Source: Prostheceraeus crozeri | Taxonomy: Eukaryota > Platyhelminthes > Polycladida > Euryleptidae | Length of the DNA stretch: 64,000 nucleotides | Direction: 5' to 3' | Assembly: GCA_907163375.1 (NCBI GenBank) | Contig: CAJQUW010012662.1 | Location: 55,001 to 119,000 of the forward strand | Shown here: piece by piece, positions 10,600-20,147 of the stretch | Layout: every line of letters starts with the position of its first letter | How positions within the stretch are numbered: the first letter of the stretch is position 1 | Notes under the pieces: model-generated | What the model saw: the letters and a program-made list of their open reading frames with translations, nothing else | Told to the model about the DNA's origin: nothing | The model's database searches: none | Made by a program: the position numbers and the translations under genes

Positions 10600-13075
10600 T
10601 TCATAAAAAAAACAGGAATTCCGAGAAATAGTCCACCCTGAAGCAGGAACTATTTCGCTTCTAAATTGAATATAAAACTCTATCTGCATTCATGTAAGTC
10701 CGAGAATACACGGAGTTCCCTTATCACAAGATGCGGAAATTACTTACAGGGCATTCCAGGTAAGAGTATTTTAATGGCAGTCCATCGCACAGTAAAATGT
10801 ACATGGTGAGCCATCTGTGCCGCATTGAGCGCTTGTGAAGCAATTTTCGCTACCGTAGCGAAAAGGCTTAACACTATGTTTTATCATATTTAAATATTTT
10901 AAACCGTGGACATGCAGCTTTTCACACATAAAATATTTTCTATGAATGTAGACCACCAGTTTGGAAAATTTTGGGACTTTGGTTTAGTTCCGGAATATGA
11001 GTTCATTTTTTCCCAATTCCAGGGATTTAAAACACTGACTATAAAATATACATTATGGCGCGAAAGAAAGTCAAGAGACAACAAAAGCTTCAAACGCACA
11101 CATTTTATAAGCTTCAAATATAAAAAAATCGATTCACATGTACAAAAGTAGATGCATAAAGATTATCCGAATAAATCATGCATGGCATTCTAGAATGAAA
11201 GCAATCAAGATTTTTCTACAATATTGAAGAAAAACATTTTTTAAAAACAAATTCAAATATAATGCAAATTTTGTTGGACCTGCAGAAATCGTCGATCCAC
11301 AACTTTATAAACCGCAATGCCTCTTACATAAAATATGGAGTCTGAATATAGTTTGTCTCAGAGAACGAACATCAGTTTCGTGATGTGACAAGAATTAGAG
11401 TCCTTTTAAAGTTGACTACATTCTTCAGAAACTGATCAAAGTAGCACCGCATCTCGTCTTTTAAAGTACTTCAGGGATCCTCCAGCAACACTAGGGGAAT
11501 GAAAATATGCGAGTCTCGATGAACTTTGGAAAGATTCTATAAAAGCATTAGCAACGGCAACAATCAGGTTTGGGTGCAAGAAATAGGCCGAAGAATATCT
11601 CATGATAGTGACAAACGCAAAATTGCTGCATTATTGTCTTCTGCTGTGTTTGTATTCAATTGCTATTTGATAACCAAATTGTGCCATAATTGCCACCTGC
11701 GTTCACACAGGTGTTGAACTCCTACAAATCTTGGGATTCTGCATGTTTTGATTACTAGGTTAAATTTTTTCAGAAATACATTTGTTTTAGAAAGACGAAA
11801 TGCAAGAGTGTACAATCACTGTCACGAACAATATGAACGATAAAAGTAGAAAAACCAAAATATCTACTAACCTATACTACTATACAAATGTTAGATTAGT
11901 TTCATTATTTTTAAATGCTGAGAAAGCGTCGATTAAATCAGCCTCGTTTTTTTAGAATACTATGCTTCACAAAATATCGAATTGAGTTTTATGCTACATT
12001 TACAAATTTATACACACATGATGTGGATGTGTAAATTAGCGGTTTCTAAAGAGAGTAGCATTTTTTGCAAATCTTCAGACAAAATAACAAAAAAAACTTG
12101 TTGGTACAAAGCCTTGCTTACGTCTCTCACTTGGATCAGCGAAATTCAGATCATGATGACAAGTAGGACATACAGTAAGTACAGTGGTCATAAATGAAGC
12201 TGCAGTGAACAAATTAGGTCGCTGGCGATGGCAAACATGCATGAGATTCCAGCGACACGCTATTTCCGGAAAATCCCAAATTACCCCTTTTTTATACTAC
12301 TTACTCCATGCCCGATACAAAGCACGAACTACTATCAATCTAATTAGTAAATTTGACAACAATCAGTGGCGTCGCGTGCTTGTAGACCGTAGGCCTTCCC
12401 TACACAATGGATTCCTAATTATACACCATCATTCAAGTTACTAATTAGACGCTGATCTTAATTACAATGAATTTTTAAACTTACATATTTGATGCTATGA
12501 TATGTATAACTCCTTAATGAAATGAAAGTACGTGTGATAAATAGAAACTAAGATTTCTAAATGAAAATACATTGAAGTTCAAACTACCTTGTTACGCATC
12601 GACTTACAAAACAACAATTACATGTGCATGCATTCCTCTTAGATGTCTTCCCACTGTGAGACTTTTCTCTCAACAGTCTCATCCTAAGCTAATTATTTGT
12701 CAATTCGTCCCGGTATTTCAAACATTTCAAACGTCAAATGACAACGAAATTGCGCGATGTTTATTGCTCATGATGCTCAATTTTGTCTTAGTCAATGAGC
12801 TGAGATAACAATACAGAGCATCTCTCCCGAAGATAGCACAATACAACAGTTTGTTGCGTTTATTACTCCCAGTCAATCACTCACATGTCTCATATTTAGA
12901 GATGGTATAAAATGCATTCTGCATTTATATCGTCATCAATATGAAATGCGTCTACGCTGGGTCGCTATGCTACTGTGTATGATCTGCGGTGAAGGCAAAT
13001 TAAGGAAATAATGCTCTCCATCTATGGCTTTGCCGTGGAAGAAAGAGTCTAACAATAGCTTAATTCTAAGTTTAG
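10600..13075. other. No gene recognised
   Basis: AT-rich unique-looking DNA. Short open frames (for example 10,906-11,151 and 11,526-11,717) lack motifs, and I find no splice-supported coding. Nothing else was seen. Confidence 0.4.
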
Positions 13076-13175
13076 CACGCTCGCGATACAGCTGTTTCAC
13101 TCAATCAAACACACACACAAACGCGCGCGCGTTTGTGTGTGTGTGATTGAGTGAAACAGCTGTATCGCGAGCGTG
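13076..13175. repeat. Near-perfect ~100-bp palindrome
   Basis: CACGCTCGCGATACAGCTG at 13,076 is mirrored by CAGCTGTATCGCGAGCGTG ending at 13,175. The centre is an ACGCGCGCGCGT block flanked by (CA)n and (GT)n. The arms differ only by a 2-bp length change in the CA run. There is no spacer, so the DNA could extrude a cruciform. It resembles a foldback or an inverted duplication of about 50 bp rather than a known transposon. Confidence 0.9.
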
Positions 13176-14605
13176 GTAAAATTCATCTGAGCGCGTGATC
13201 TAATATTCAGACTTGAAAACTGGCAAAGTTGTGTAAAATAATCAGGGCAAGATGATTACTTGAGTATTGATGGCCCTGCGCCGAAGGCCCGCAGGCACGG
13301 AGAAGACTCCACTGTTAACAATGATGTATGCTCATCAGATATATTAAAAGCGATTATTTTATGGAAAACTCTTGACATTTAATGATATATTTAGTCTCAA
13401 CTCTGAGGCATAATGCATATCTAAAAATTGAAAAGGATGTTATCGAAAAGTTGTGCTTACATACAAGTGCAAATTCTTTCGATCGAGAAGCATGAAACTG
13501 GATGTTACAGGAGAGCTGTTCCGTGTACAATTTCTTCTTGTAATGTGTCGCCCCTAGATAGATGCAGCTTGTGACCACTTCCACTCTATGACGGCTGACT
13601 AACATTAATTGTGGGTGAATGGATTCACTTACCATCATATGGAACACGAAGCCATTCACACACACGTGATAGAAGACCTTGCACAGGAAAACCTCGAACA
13701 TCTAGGGTCTCCATTGGGCAAACGAAATAACTAGCTTTGGATAGAACCTCTTGGCAACGACTGGTGAAAATCGCGGCCAGAGCTCATGTAATCAATGATG
13801 CAAATAAATGGTTTCTACAGCGAATGTTTACTCAATCTAAACATCAATTTGTGCTTTCTTATCTCTCCTACTTTGTCTGATGCGATAATGTTGCCCCGAC
13901 TAAATGAAAAACATGGACAAATGGAAGCTAGTTGAAGGATCATAATATCCTTAACAACACGTTGGCCTATCAGAAGCATGGTTAGCAGCAGGTATGTAAA
14001 TTGCCCTATCTCAATAGAGATAAGTGACGAAAAATAGCAATGTCAGATTCTTTATAGATTCCGTGACTGGAATGAATGAAAAACACAATAACATAGACAA
14101 ACGATAAGGACATGCTTTTATGTCTTTTAACCGTTAAGATACAAAGATATTCGACACACTTTAAAATACAAAGTTTAGTCAATTTGACCACTTGTTCTTG
14201 ATCATCAAATATTGATTGTTACAATCAATAAAACGCTACTAAGGATAGAAAAAAATCACCTGATGCGGTTATCGATGGTGATACACGTTGATGGTCGTGC
14301 ACAAACGCGTACACACACCGGCGAACAACGCACGCTTTGCAAAGCTTTGTCAGGTTAATACCGATTGAACTTGTTTAATACTGTATTGTGACTTCCCCAG
14401 CACCGATCATTCTTAGTTTGACTTGCTGTAAGATGGCTGTGAACGTAGACAAGTGGCGCAAATTGCTGATCAGTTGACCAATGAAATGGATGATGGTGGT
14501 ATTTCTTTCGAGGAGGACGATGTATAGCTAAGGTGATCAAGATCAATCATATACGTCCGAGTCAAAATAACATCACATCAAGTTCCGATCACGACGACTC
14601 AGCCA
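13176..14605. other. No gene recognised
   Basis: AT-rich sequence. Minus-strand frames at 13,354-13,701 and 14,006-14,191 have no recognisable domain. The last ~250 bp may be the 5' region of the piggyBac-like relic that follows, but I cannot define its terminal repeat. Confidence 0.35.
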
Positions 14606-14905
14606 TTGCCTCACAGAATGCAAGAGCGACGGTTACTGCGGGATAAAAACGGTAATAATTGTATTCAATCACCTCCGATTCAAAGAAGAAGGGATGCCGC
14701 AAACATATTAAGAGAGACACCCGGCCCAACACGGAATTCTATCAAGGAAGCACTCGTCCATTTGCACAATATTCTTGACGTCACGGGCATCTATACGCAC
14801 ACCATTTACAATCTCCATCATCCAAATGTTCGTGAAAATCCTTGAACAGCTAGGCGTTCCTTTTTTATTCAGTTAGCTACCGAGTTGGTGCAGATTCATG
14901 AGATC
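14606..14905 (+). pseudogene. piggyBac-like transposase relic, left part
   Basis: The plus-strand frame contains LLRDKNGNNCIQSPP, then RRRDAANILRETPGPTRNSI and EALVHLHNILD. This follows the N-terminal pattern of piggyBac-type transposases (…KDGT.W...P…R…NI….PGP.…). After its stop the next residues before the Polinton read QLATELVQIHEI in the same frame, resembling the C-terminal part of the family. Most of the catalytic core is missing, so this is an internally deleted, dead copy. The Polinton is inserted in it after 14,905. Confidence 0.5.
14900..14905. repeat. Polinton target-site duplication, left copy
   Basis: GAGATC immediately precedes the AGT terminus of the Polinton and recurs exactly at 31,087-31,092. 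Six-base duplications are the rule for Polinton/Maverick integration. Confidence 0.95.
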
Positions 14906-15442
14906 AGTAATGGGCAAAAGACCGTTCCAGGACACCATAAAATTCAAAAAAATAGTATCTTTAAAAACGACATAAATTCATGAATTTGAACCCTTTTTCA
15001 GGTTTTTAAGACCTAAATACATGAATTTAATCCATTCAAAAAGTACCATTTTTTCAAAAAATGGTATTTTTAAAAACGACATAAATTCATGAATTTGAAC
15101 CCTTTTTCAGGTTATGAAGAAAAAACCGTTTTTAAAAATACCAAATTTTTCAAAATCTCAAAATTTGAGAATTACAATTTTTACTCCCAAAATCATGACC
15201 GTTCCAGGACACCGAAAATCATAAAAGTTAAGAATCTCAAATTTGAGAATTACAATTTTTACCCCCCTTAAAATCATGACCGTTCCAGGACACCGAAAAT
15301 CATAAAAGTTGAGAATTTCAAATTCATGAGTTTAGACGTTTTTCAGGTTTTTAAAATATATCATGTGTCTAATAATATTTCTTTAAAAGTGGAAGAAACC
15401 GCGGGGATGTATCCTTCAATATCATATGAGCGTAGTTCTACT
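14906..15442 (+). repeat. Polinton left terminal inverted repeat
   Basis: This matches the reverse complement of 30,500-31,086. The outer ~200 bp look identical by eye, with scattered small differences further in. It has internal repetition: a CCGTTCCAGGACACC block occurs three times and a CATAAATTCATGAATTTGAA block twice. Its innermost ~55 bp copy the start region of the membrane-protein frame found at the right end, without the rest of that gene. Confidence 0.95.
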
Positions 15443-15450
15443 ACCCCCTC

Positions 15451-15490
15451 CCTTCTAACTTCTAGGGGTCCCTTCTGACTTCTAGGGGTC
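15451..15490. repeat. Tandem 20-bp repeat
   Basis: CCTTCTAACTTCTAGGGGTC is followed directly by CCTTCTGACTTCTAGGGGTC, differing by one base. It lies between the left terminal repeat and the protease gene, in the GC-rich style of the mini-hairpins scattered through the element (CCCC.../...GGGG pairing). Confidence 0.85.
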
Positions 15491-15497
15491 CCTTAAG

Positions 15498-15514
15498 AAA
15501 TTTTTTATTATAAA
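15498..15514 (+). promoter_or_regulatory. Start-proximal T-tract/A-tract motif of the protease gene
   Basis: AAATTTTTTATTATAAA stands directly before the ATG at 15,515. Very similar T6-8 / TAT / A-run arrangements precede the start codons at 17,918, 19,352, 21,035, 21,140, 22,609, 27,978 and 28,839. The recurrence suggests a shared promoter or leader signal. Its function is inferred only from position and repetition, and the AT-rich background weakens the case. Confidence 0.4.
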
Positions 15515-15985
15515 ATGAACAACATAAATGAGTTTTTAAAATTATATGGAACGCAAACAACTACAAATTTTGATCTAAAGAAAATTGCAAATCAATTAGG
15601 AATAAAGAATTTTCATGTTCTAATGAGAGTCGAATTACAATTCCTAAAAAATAAGCCAACTGTAAATTTCATAACAAATCTTCACACAACAGATGAAAAA
15701 GGAGTACATTGGTCTGCAGGTATCTTTAATAAAAATCGAGATAATTACTATTTCGACCGCCCGGAGGCTGAGAACTATTGGTTCGACTCTTATGGACTTC
15801 CACCTACAAATGAAGTCAAAAAATTACTTAGCAATGGAACTTATAATACATTTCAAATTCAAAAACCGGGAACTACTTATTGTGGTCAATTATGTCTTTA
15901 TGTTTTATTTAAATTACAAAAAGGGGTGCCATTTCTAGATATTATGTTAGAATTGAATAAAGGAATTTCATTCCCGAAACGTTAG
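15515..15985 (+). CDS. Polinton adenain-like cysteine protease
   Basis: 156 residues. The adenovirus-protease fold is indicated by GVHWSAG (His65), YWFDSYG (Asp91), a Gln at 116 and TYCGQLCLYVLF (Cys123). The His-Asp-Gln-Cys order and the spacing of Gln seven before Cys match adenain. In the family the enzyme processes capsid precursors. It is the first gene inside the left terminal repeat and is read inward. The frame is open over the length usual for Polinton proteases. Its AT-rich codon use is like the rest of the element and unlike the flanking DNA. Confidence 0.9.
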   Translation: MNNINEFLKLYGTQTTTNFDLKKIANQLGIKNFHVLMRVELQFLKNKPTVNFITNLHTTDEKGVHWSAGIFNKNRDNYYFDRPEAENYWFDSYGLPPTNEVKKLLSNGTYNTFQIQKPGTTYCGQLCLYVLFKLQKGVPFLDIMLELNKGISFPKR

Positions 15986-16009
15986 TTCCAATAATAATGA
16001 TAATGATAA

Positions 16010-17356
16010 TTAAAAATCAGTTCGTTGTAATTCATTTTGATAAAATCGGCCTCTGATATCTTCATCATCTAAATCTTTGATTTCGTAAGTAATCGGATAA
16101 GTTTGATTTATTTTACAAACTTCAAATATTTCTTTAGTCCAATAACCAACGAAGCCTTTTTCAAATTTATTCTTATATTTAAATATTCTAACTCTATCTC
16201 CAATTTTAAATTTCGGCTTACGTTTCTGTAAATTCGGATTACTCTCATTCAAATTATTATTTTCGTTCGAATAATTATTCTCCAATATTTTCTTTCGGAT
16301 TAAATCAGGGTCATCAGAAGCATTCTTTGGAGTTTCTTCAATACCAGAATGAACTTTATTATTGTACTCTTCTACAACTTCTGGTAATATCTTCAACCAT
16401 TTCTGATTTCTTTGCTCAGTAAATTTCTTGAATAATTTATTTTTTAACGTCCGATTGAATCTTTCTATCACTACAGCTTTTCCAGCGTTTTCAGTTGAAT
16501 AAACAGTTTCAAATAGTGGCTGAACGTTTCGGTTATAAAATTCCGACCCTTTATCAACAAACAATTTCCTTGGCTTTCTATTACTTTCTTTAAAGATTTC
16601 TTCAAACGCATATTTAACTGATAGACCACTTTTATTTTTTAAAGGCTTTACCCAAGCGTATCGTGTATATAAATCTATAACGGTCAATGCGTATTTGTAG
16701 TCCCTTTCATTCGGCATATGAATAAGATCAGCACTCCAAATATCATCTTTATTAAATACTTTTACTTTCAATAAATATTTAGGCCTTCTGTATTCCCTAT
16801 GAATTTCAGAGGCATAGGTTCGAGCGTTGCTCTCAGACAGCTTTGCTGTCGTTTCATTTAAACCCTGGCCGAATAATATTTTAGCTTGTAAAGCTTTCAT
16901 AACAAACATTCTTTCAATTTTTTCTCTAAATGTAGGATTTTGAATACTATCTAATTCTTGAATCATCTTCTTATCAGCTGCATGTCGAGAACTTAGATCA
17001 TGATTTCGATAAGCTAAATCATGTCTATAAGCGGCGGCATCTACTCTATTTATTGGTTCTTCACCTGGTTTCGGATTATTATTCTCATCTAGTCTTATAT
17101 CTAATCGAGTTCCTGGACCGGTATATGAATGACCAGGAAGATGTTTTTCTTTCGAATATTTACTCCAAATAAAACCAGGAAAGTTTTCTAATGTTTTTTG
17201 TATGTCACCACCGTAGGTAGTAGCCAAACTTTGTTTGTCGTCGTTACCTTCATAAATTTTACAATTTGAGTTTTTATTTTTGTTTAATAGATAATTTAAT
17301 AAATCTAAATTAGCAATTTTTAATTTAATTAAATTTTCGGAATTTGTAGAACTCAT
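16010..17356 (-). CDS. Polinton integrase with N-terminal phospholipase A2-like domain
   Basis: 448 residues in one open frame. Residues ~74-165 show the parvovirus VP1-type PLA2 pattern: GHSYTGPGT (the Ca-binding YxGPG-like loop), N103-V-D-A-A, then YRHDLAY with the His112-Asp113 pair, and AADKK. Residues ~205-448 are a retroviral-type integrase: SADLIHM (Asp210), LFVDKGSEF (Asp268), VIERFNRTLKNK (Glu298), then a C-terminal KIGDRVRIFKYK...KGFVGYW barrel that binds DNA in relatives. Between the domains lie two GC-rich mini-hairpins (16,822-16,850) encoding the linker TTAKLSESNAR. In parvoviruses the PLA2 domain acts in endosome escape. Its role here, and whether the fused protein is processed, is not known to me. 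Confidence 0.85.
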   Translation of the reverse strand: MSSTNSENLIKLKIANLDLLNYLLNKNKNSNCKIYEGNDDKQSLATTYGGDIQKTLENFPGFIWSKYSKEKHLPGHSYTGPGTRLDIRLDENNNPKPGEEPINRVDAAAYRHDLAYRNHDLSSRHAADKKMIQELDSIQNPTFREKIERMFVMKALQAKILFGQGLNETTAKLSESNARTYASEIHREYRRPKYLLKVKVFNKDDIWSADLIHMPNERDYKYALTVIDLYTRYAWVKPLKNKSGLSVKYAFEEIFKESNRKPRKLFVDKGSEFYNRNVQPLFETVYSTENAGKAVVIERFNRTLKNKLFKKFTEQRNQKWLKILPEVVEEYNNKVHSGIEETPKNASDDPDLIRKKILENNYSNENNNLNESNPNLQKRKPKFKIGDRVRIFKYKNKFEKGFVGYWTKEIFEVCKINQTYPITYEIKDLDDEDIRGRFYQNELQRTDF

Positions 17357-17402
17357 TTTAAAAGATAAAATAAATGTTTTACCTAATAGAACTTTGTTCA
17401 GA

Positions 17403-17443
17403 GGCTTTAGCCGATCGGACCAAAGGTCCTGAGGTTATTACCG
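17403..17443. repeat. Double mini-hairpin, intergenic
   Basis: GGCTTTAGCC and GGACCAAAGGTCC stand 4 bp apart, followed by TGAGGTTATTACC. The whole block recurs in inverted orientation at about 20,062-20,102, so these are two copies of one unit about 2.7 kb apart. Confidence 0.85.
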
Positions 17444-17597
17444 AATCATACTAGGACTTAGATATATTCCAGAACCATCTTTAGTTTCTTTAATTTCAAT
17501 TAATTCATCAACATTGTGAAGAATATTTTTAAGAACTCGTTTTCCTTCATCAACTAATTTTAATTTACTAATAAATTTATCTACTACTCCTTCTCCC

Positions 17598-17918
17598 CTA
17601 GCAACTTCCTCTAACTCTGTTATGACGTTTTTGTTCTTCTAATGCTGCGTTCTCTGATTTATTTTTATTTACTGCTTGGACAATACCAGCTGTCCCACCT
17701 GCAACACTTCCCGCAGCTGCTATGCCTCCTATTATTAGAGGAATTAATGGGAGAATCCCGCCATTCTTTTCTTCTTGTAATTGAATATTCTCTATCATTG
17801 GTTTACTTATGTAATACTTTTTTTTGTTAATCGTAATAGTTTTAGGGGTATTTTTGTCAACAATATTATGTAATTTTAATTCAACAGTTTTATTATTATT
17901 ACTTTTCGCTTGCGACAT
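17598..17918 (-). CDS. Small Polinton protein with hydrophobic glycine/alanine-rich segment
   Basis: 106 residues. The N-terminal half is polar and ends in KKYYISKPMIENIQL. It is followed by GGILPLIPLIIGGIAAAGSV and AGGTAGIVQAV, a hydrophobic helix pair with small residues, and a basic tail. This arrangement is common for small virion-associated or membrane-active proteins of Polintons and adenoviruses, but I cannot match a named family. The start ATG sits behind the element's T-tract/A-tract motif. It lies between the integrase and capsid genes on the same strand. Confidence 0.6.
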   Translation of the reverse strand: MSQAKSNNNKTVELKLHNIVDKNTPKTITINKKKYYISKPMIENIQLQEEKNGGILPLIPLIIGGIAAAGSVAGGTAGIVQAVNKNKSENAALEEQKRHNRVRGSC

Positions 17919-18017
17919 TTTTAATAAAAAAATTTTAAGTTACGAAAAAATTTTAATCTATTCTAGTTACAAAAAAATTTTAAGTTATCAAAAATTTTAA
18001 GTTACAAAAAAAATTAA

Positions 18018-19352
18018 TTAATTAATCCTAGCCATTTTTCCATTAAGAACTTCAATAGAATATTTTGCATCTTCTAGCAATAAACCATAAGCCATCAATG
18101 AAGTTGTGGAATCTTTCTTTTCAATATTAATTGTTACATCACAACCATTTTTAATAATATCTTCTGATTGTGCACTTAAATCGAAACAGAAAATTGGATA
18201 TAAATGTCTCCAATCTCCAGGAGTTAATTGTGGTTCAACTGTAAATTCTATACAAAGATTTCGATAAGAATCATATCCTTCCATAAATTGATTATTGGTA
18301 TCATCGAATCTTAATGGATCAATTGGATATCGGGTTTGATTTAATGAAACTTGTAAACTTCGAATTGTATTAATATGAAAAAGATTGTTGTTCTTATCAA
18401 AACTTGGAGAATTATTTCTTTGAAATATTAGTAATAAATATCTTGGAGTATTCGCAGTTCTAGTAAAATGCCAGTTAAATCTTTGTTCGGAAAAAGTTAC
18501 TGAACTAGCAGTTCGCTTTAGAAAATTTACTGGAATTGGTTTGTTAGTATTTAATCTTTTTGCAATAGCTGTTTCAATCTCTAAACTAGGAGTAATATGC
18601 GTAATCCACCATTCAAGTCTATCAATTTTTAAATATGCTTTTTTTCCAGTCTTACCAAAAAAGATTAATTCATTATTTGCTGTACGATGAATTATTTATT
18701 TAAATTTTAATTGATATGATATTTTGTCATAATCTAAATATCCGAATAATGGAGACAATGACCAATTAACTGTCTGTTTACTTTTCTTGTTAAATTCACG
18801 TCTTTCCTTATATGCACTATTGTTTGTTTTATTTAAATGATTTGCAATATTTTCTACATCTTTCGCAATTCCTGCTGCATCTGTTCCAGCGTGAGTTAAA
18901 TCATCAACAATTATACCATCATTAGTATCAGGAAACCAACCTTCGATTTCATACTTTTTATTATTTTCACCCATTGTCACAAATCTAAGCATTGTATCAA
19001 TTACACCTGGAGAATCACTTATTGTTTCTATATTTTGAGTTGCAACATCTAAAGGCATTTGTGTAAATAATCTTGGAAAGAAATTATTCTCTAATGCAAT
19101 ATTATCGGTATCTGGTAATGGTGTTGTAAAATTAGCATCACTATATAAAGAATATTCACAATGTAAAAACGAATCAGGTAAATATATATAACTCTGCTGA
19201 TTATCAACTTCAAAAATTAAATCACCTCCAGTATTTACTCTACTGGAAGATCCGGGATTCATAGCAATTCTTATATAGTCATTCTTTTTTTGATTGTAAC
19301 TGACGAACGGAGGATCGTCTAATCTAAATTTATTTTCGATAAGCGAAGACAT
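18018..19352 (-). pseudogene. Polinton major capsid protein region (broken)
   Basis: The region starts with a capsid-like N-terminus (MSSLIENKFRLDDPPFVSY) and carries DNQQSYIYLPDSFLHCEYSL and ENNFFPRLFTQMPLDVATQN, followed by ISDSPGVIDTMLRFVT. These are features of the double jelly-roll capsid proteins of Polintons. The span of about 1.3 kb is plausible for such a protein. The gene is interrupted and is treated as a fossil. It lies in a minus-strand block with other structural genes. Confidence 0.7.
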
Positions 19353-19436
19353 TTTTATAAAAAATAATTTGACTTTTTTGTTTTTCTCACAGACAGAAAA
19401 AATTTTTACTAAAATATCATTTTAGAATTTTGCTAG

Positions 19437-19570
19437 ACCAGCTCCGCTACAGCTTTGCTGGTTAGACCGAAGGTTGCTGTTAACACCATTACCTCTTATT
19501 TCTTCAATTGAACGTTTTATGGCTACGCCTGATTTCTTCTTATGTTTACTATCAGACGGAGCTCCGCTCC
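19437..19570. repeat. Mini-hairpin cluster
   Basis: ACCAGCTCCGCTACAGCTTT plus GCTGGT (19,437-19,462) contains a nested CAGCTTTGCTG hairpin. About 95 bp on lies GGAGCTCCGCTCC (19,558-19,570), a 5-bp stem with a 3-nt loop. They fall between the capsid region and the next small gene. Confidence 0.8.
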
Positions 19571-19630
19571 TCAAGGTTTCCCCCACAGCTATGTTAGCAA
19601 TTTTGTTTTTTGTTTCCTCTGAAAGTGTTT

Positions 19631-19987
19631 TTAAATTTTTAGTTCTTCAGAATCATTCCTAAGTTTACGAATAGCTTCTAGTTGTTTTAATTCGTTTTGA
19701 GATTTAACAGCATTTGATATTGCACTAGCTGTACTACCTATAGCAGCTACTCCTTTAGCAGCAGATGTAATCAAATCTTTATTATTTTTAATTAAGTTAA
19801 CGATACTTCCAATACCAGAGAAGATGCCAGCTCCTTCTTTTTGAACGGCACCTGCGGTGCCTAGGAACTTTTGTGTTCCGATTGTTTCTACACTGTCATA
19901 ATGGTAAACAGATTTCATAGATGGTTCATGAGCAATTTTTTGATTTGAAGCAAAATGTTTAAGATTGTGTTTATAAATTATAGGCAT
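19631..19987 (-). CDS. Small Polinton protein with alanine/glycine-rich helix
   Basis: 118 residues, starting MPIIYKHNLKHFASNQK. The middle is low-polarity (GAGIFSGIGSIVNLIKNN, then AAKGVAAIGSTASAISNAV) and the charged C-terminus may form a coiled coil (QNELKQLEAIRKLR). It resembles small structural or membrane-active proteins of Polintons, without a family I can name. A GGCACC-TGC-GGTGCC mini-hairpin (19,847-19,861) lies inside the frame and encodes part of GTAGAV. Confidence 0.55.
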   Translation of the reverse strand: MPIIYKHNLKHFASNQKIAHEPSMKSVYHYDSVETIGTQKFLGTAGAVQKEGAGIFSGIGSIVNLIKNNKDLITSAAKGVAAIGSTASAISNAVKSQNELKQLEAIRKLRNDSEELKI

Positions 19988-20061
19988 TTTTTAGGATTAA
20001 ATTTGACTTTTGGGAAAAAATATTTACGTTAATATTTGCGCTAAGATTTACGTTTATGATA

Positions 20062-20118
20062 AGGTAATAACCTTAGGACCTTTGGTCCGATCGGCTGAAG
20101 CCAGAGGAGCTTCGCTCC
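20062..20118. repeat. Triple mini-hairpin, intergenic
   Basis: GGACCTTTGGTCC (20,076-20,088), GGCTGAAGCC (20,093-20,102) and GGAGCTTCGCTCC (20,106-20,118) follow GGTAATAACC. The first two with the leading word are the inverted copy of the block at 17,403-17,443. Confidence 0.85.
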
Positions 20119-20147
20119 GATAGGTTAGAAACCCAAGACTTCGTCGA

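Noticed and set aside
14606-14845. A small independent host gene left of the Polinton
   Set aside because: Its sequence follows the piggyBac N-terminal pattern, and the right flank of the Polinton supplies the matching C-terminal Cys-rich part, so a transposon relic explains it better.
17642-17830. Leucine-rich plus-strand frame inside the Polinton
   Set aside because: It is the antisense of the glycine/alanine-rich small protein, which has the better start context and composition.
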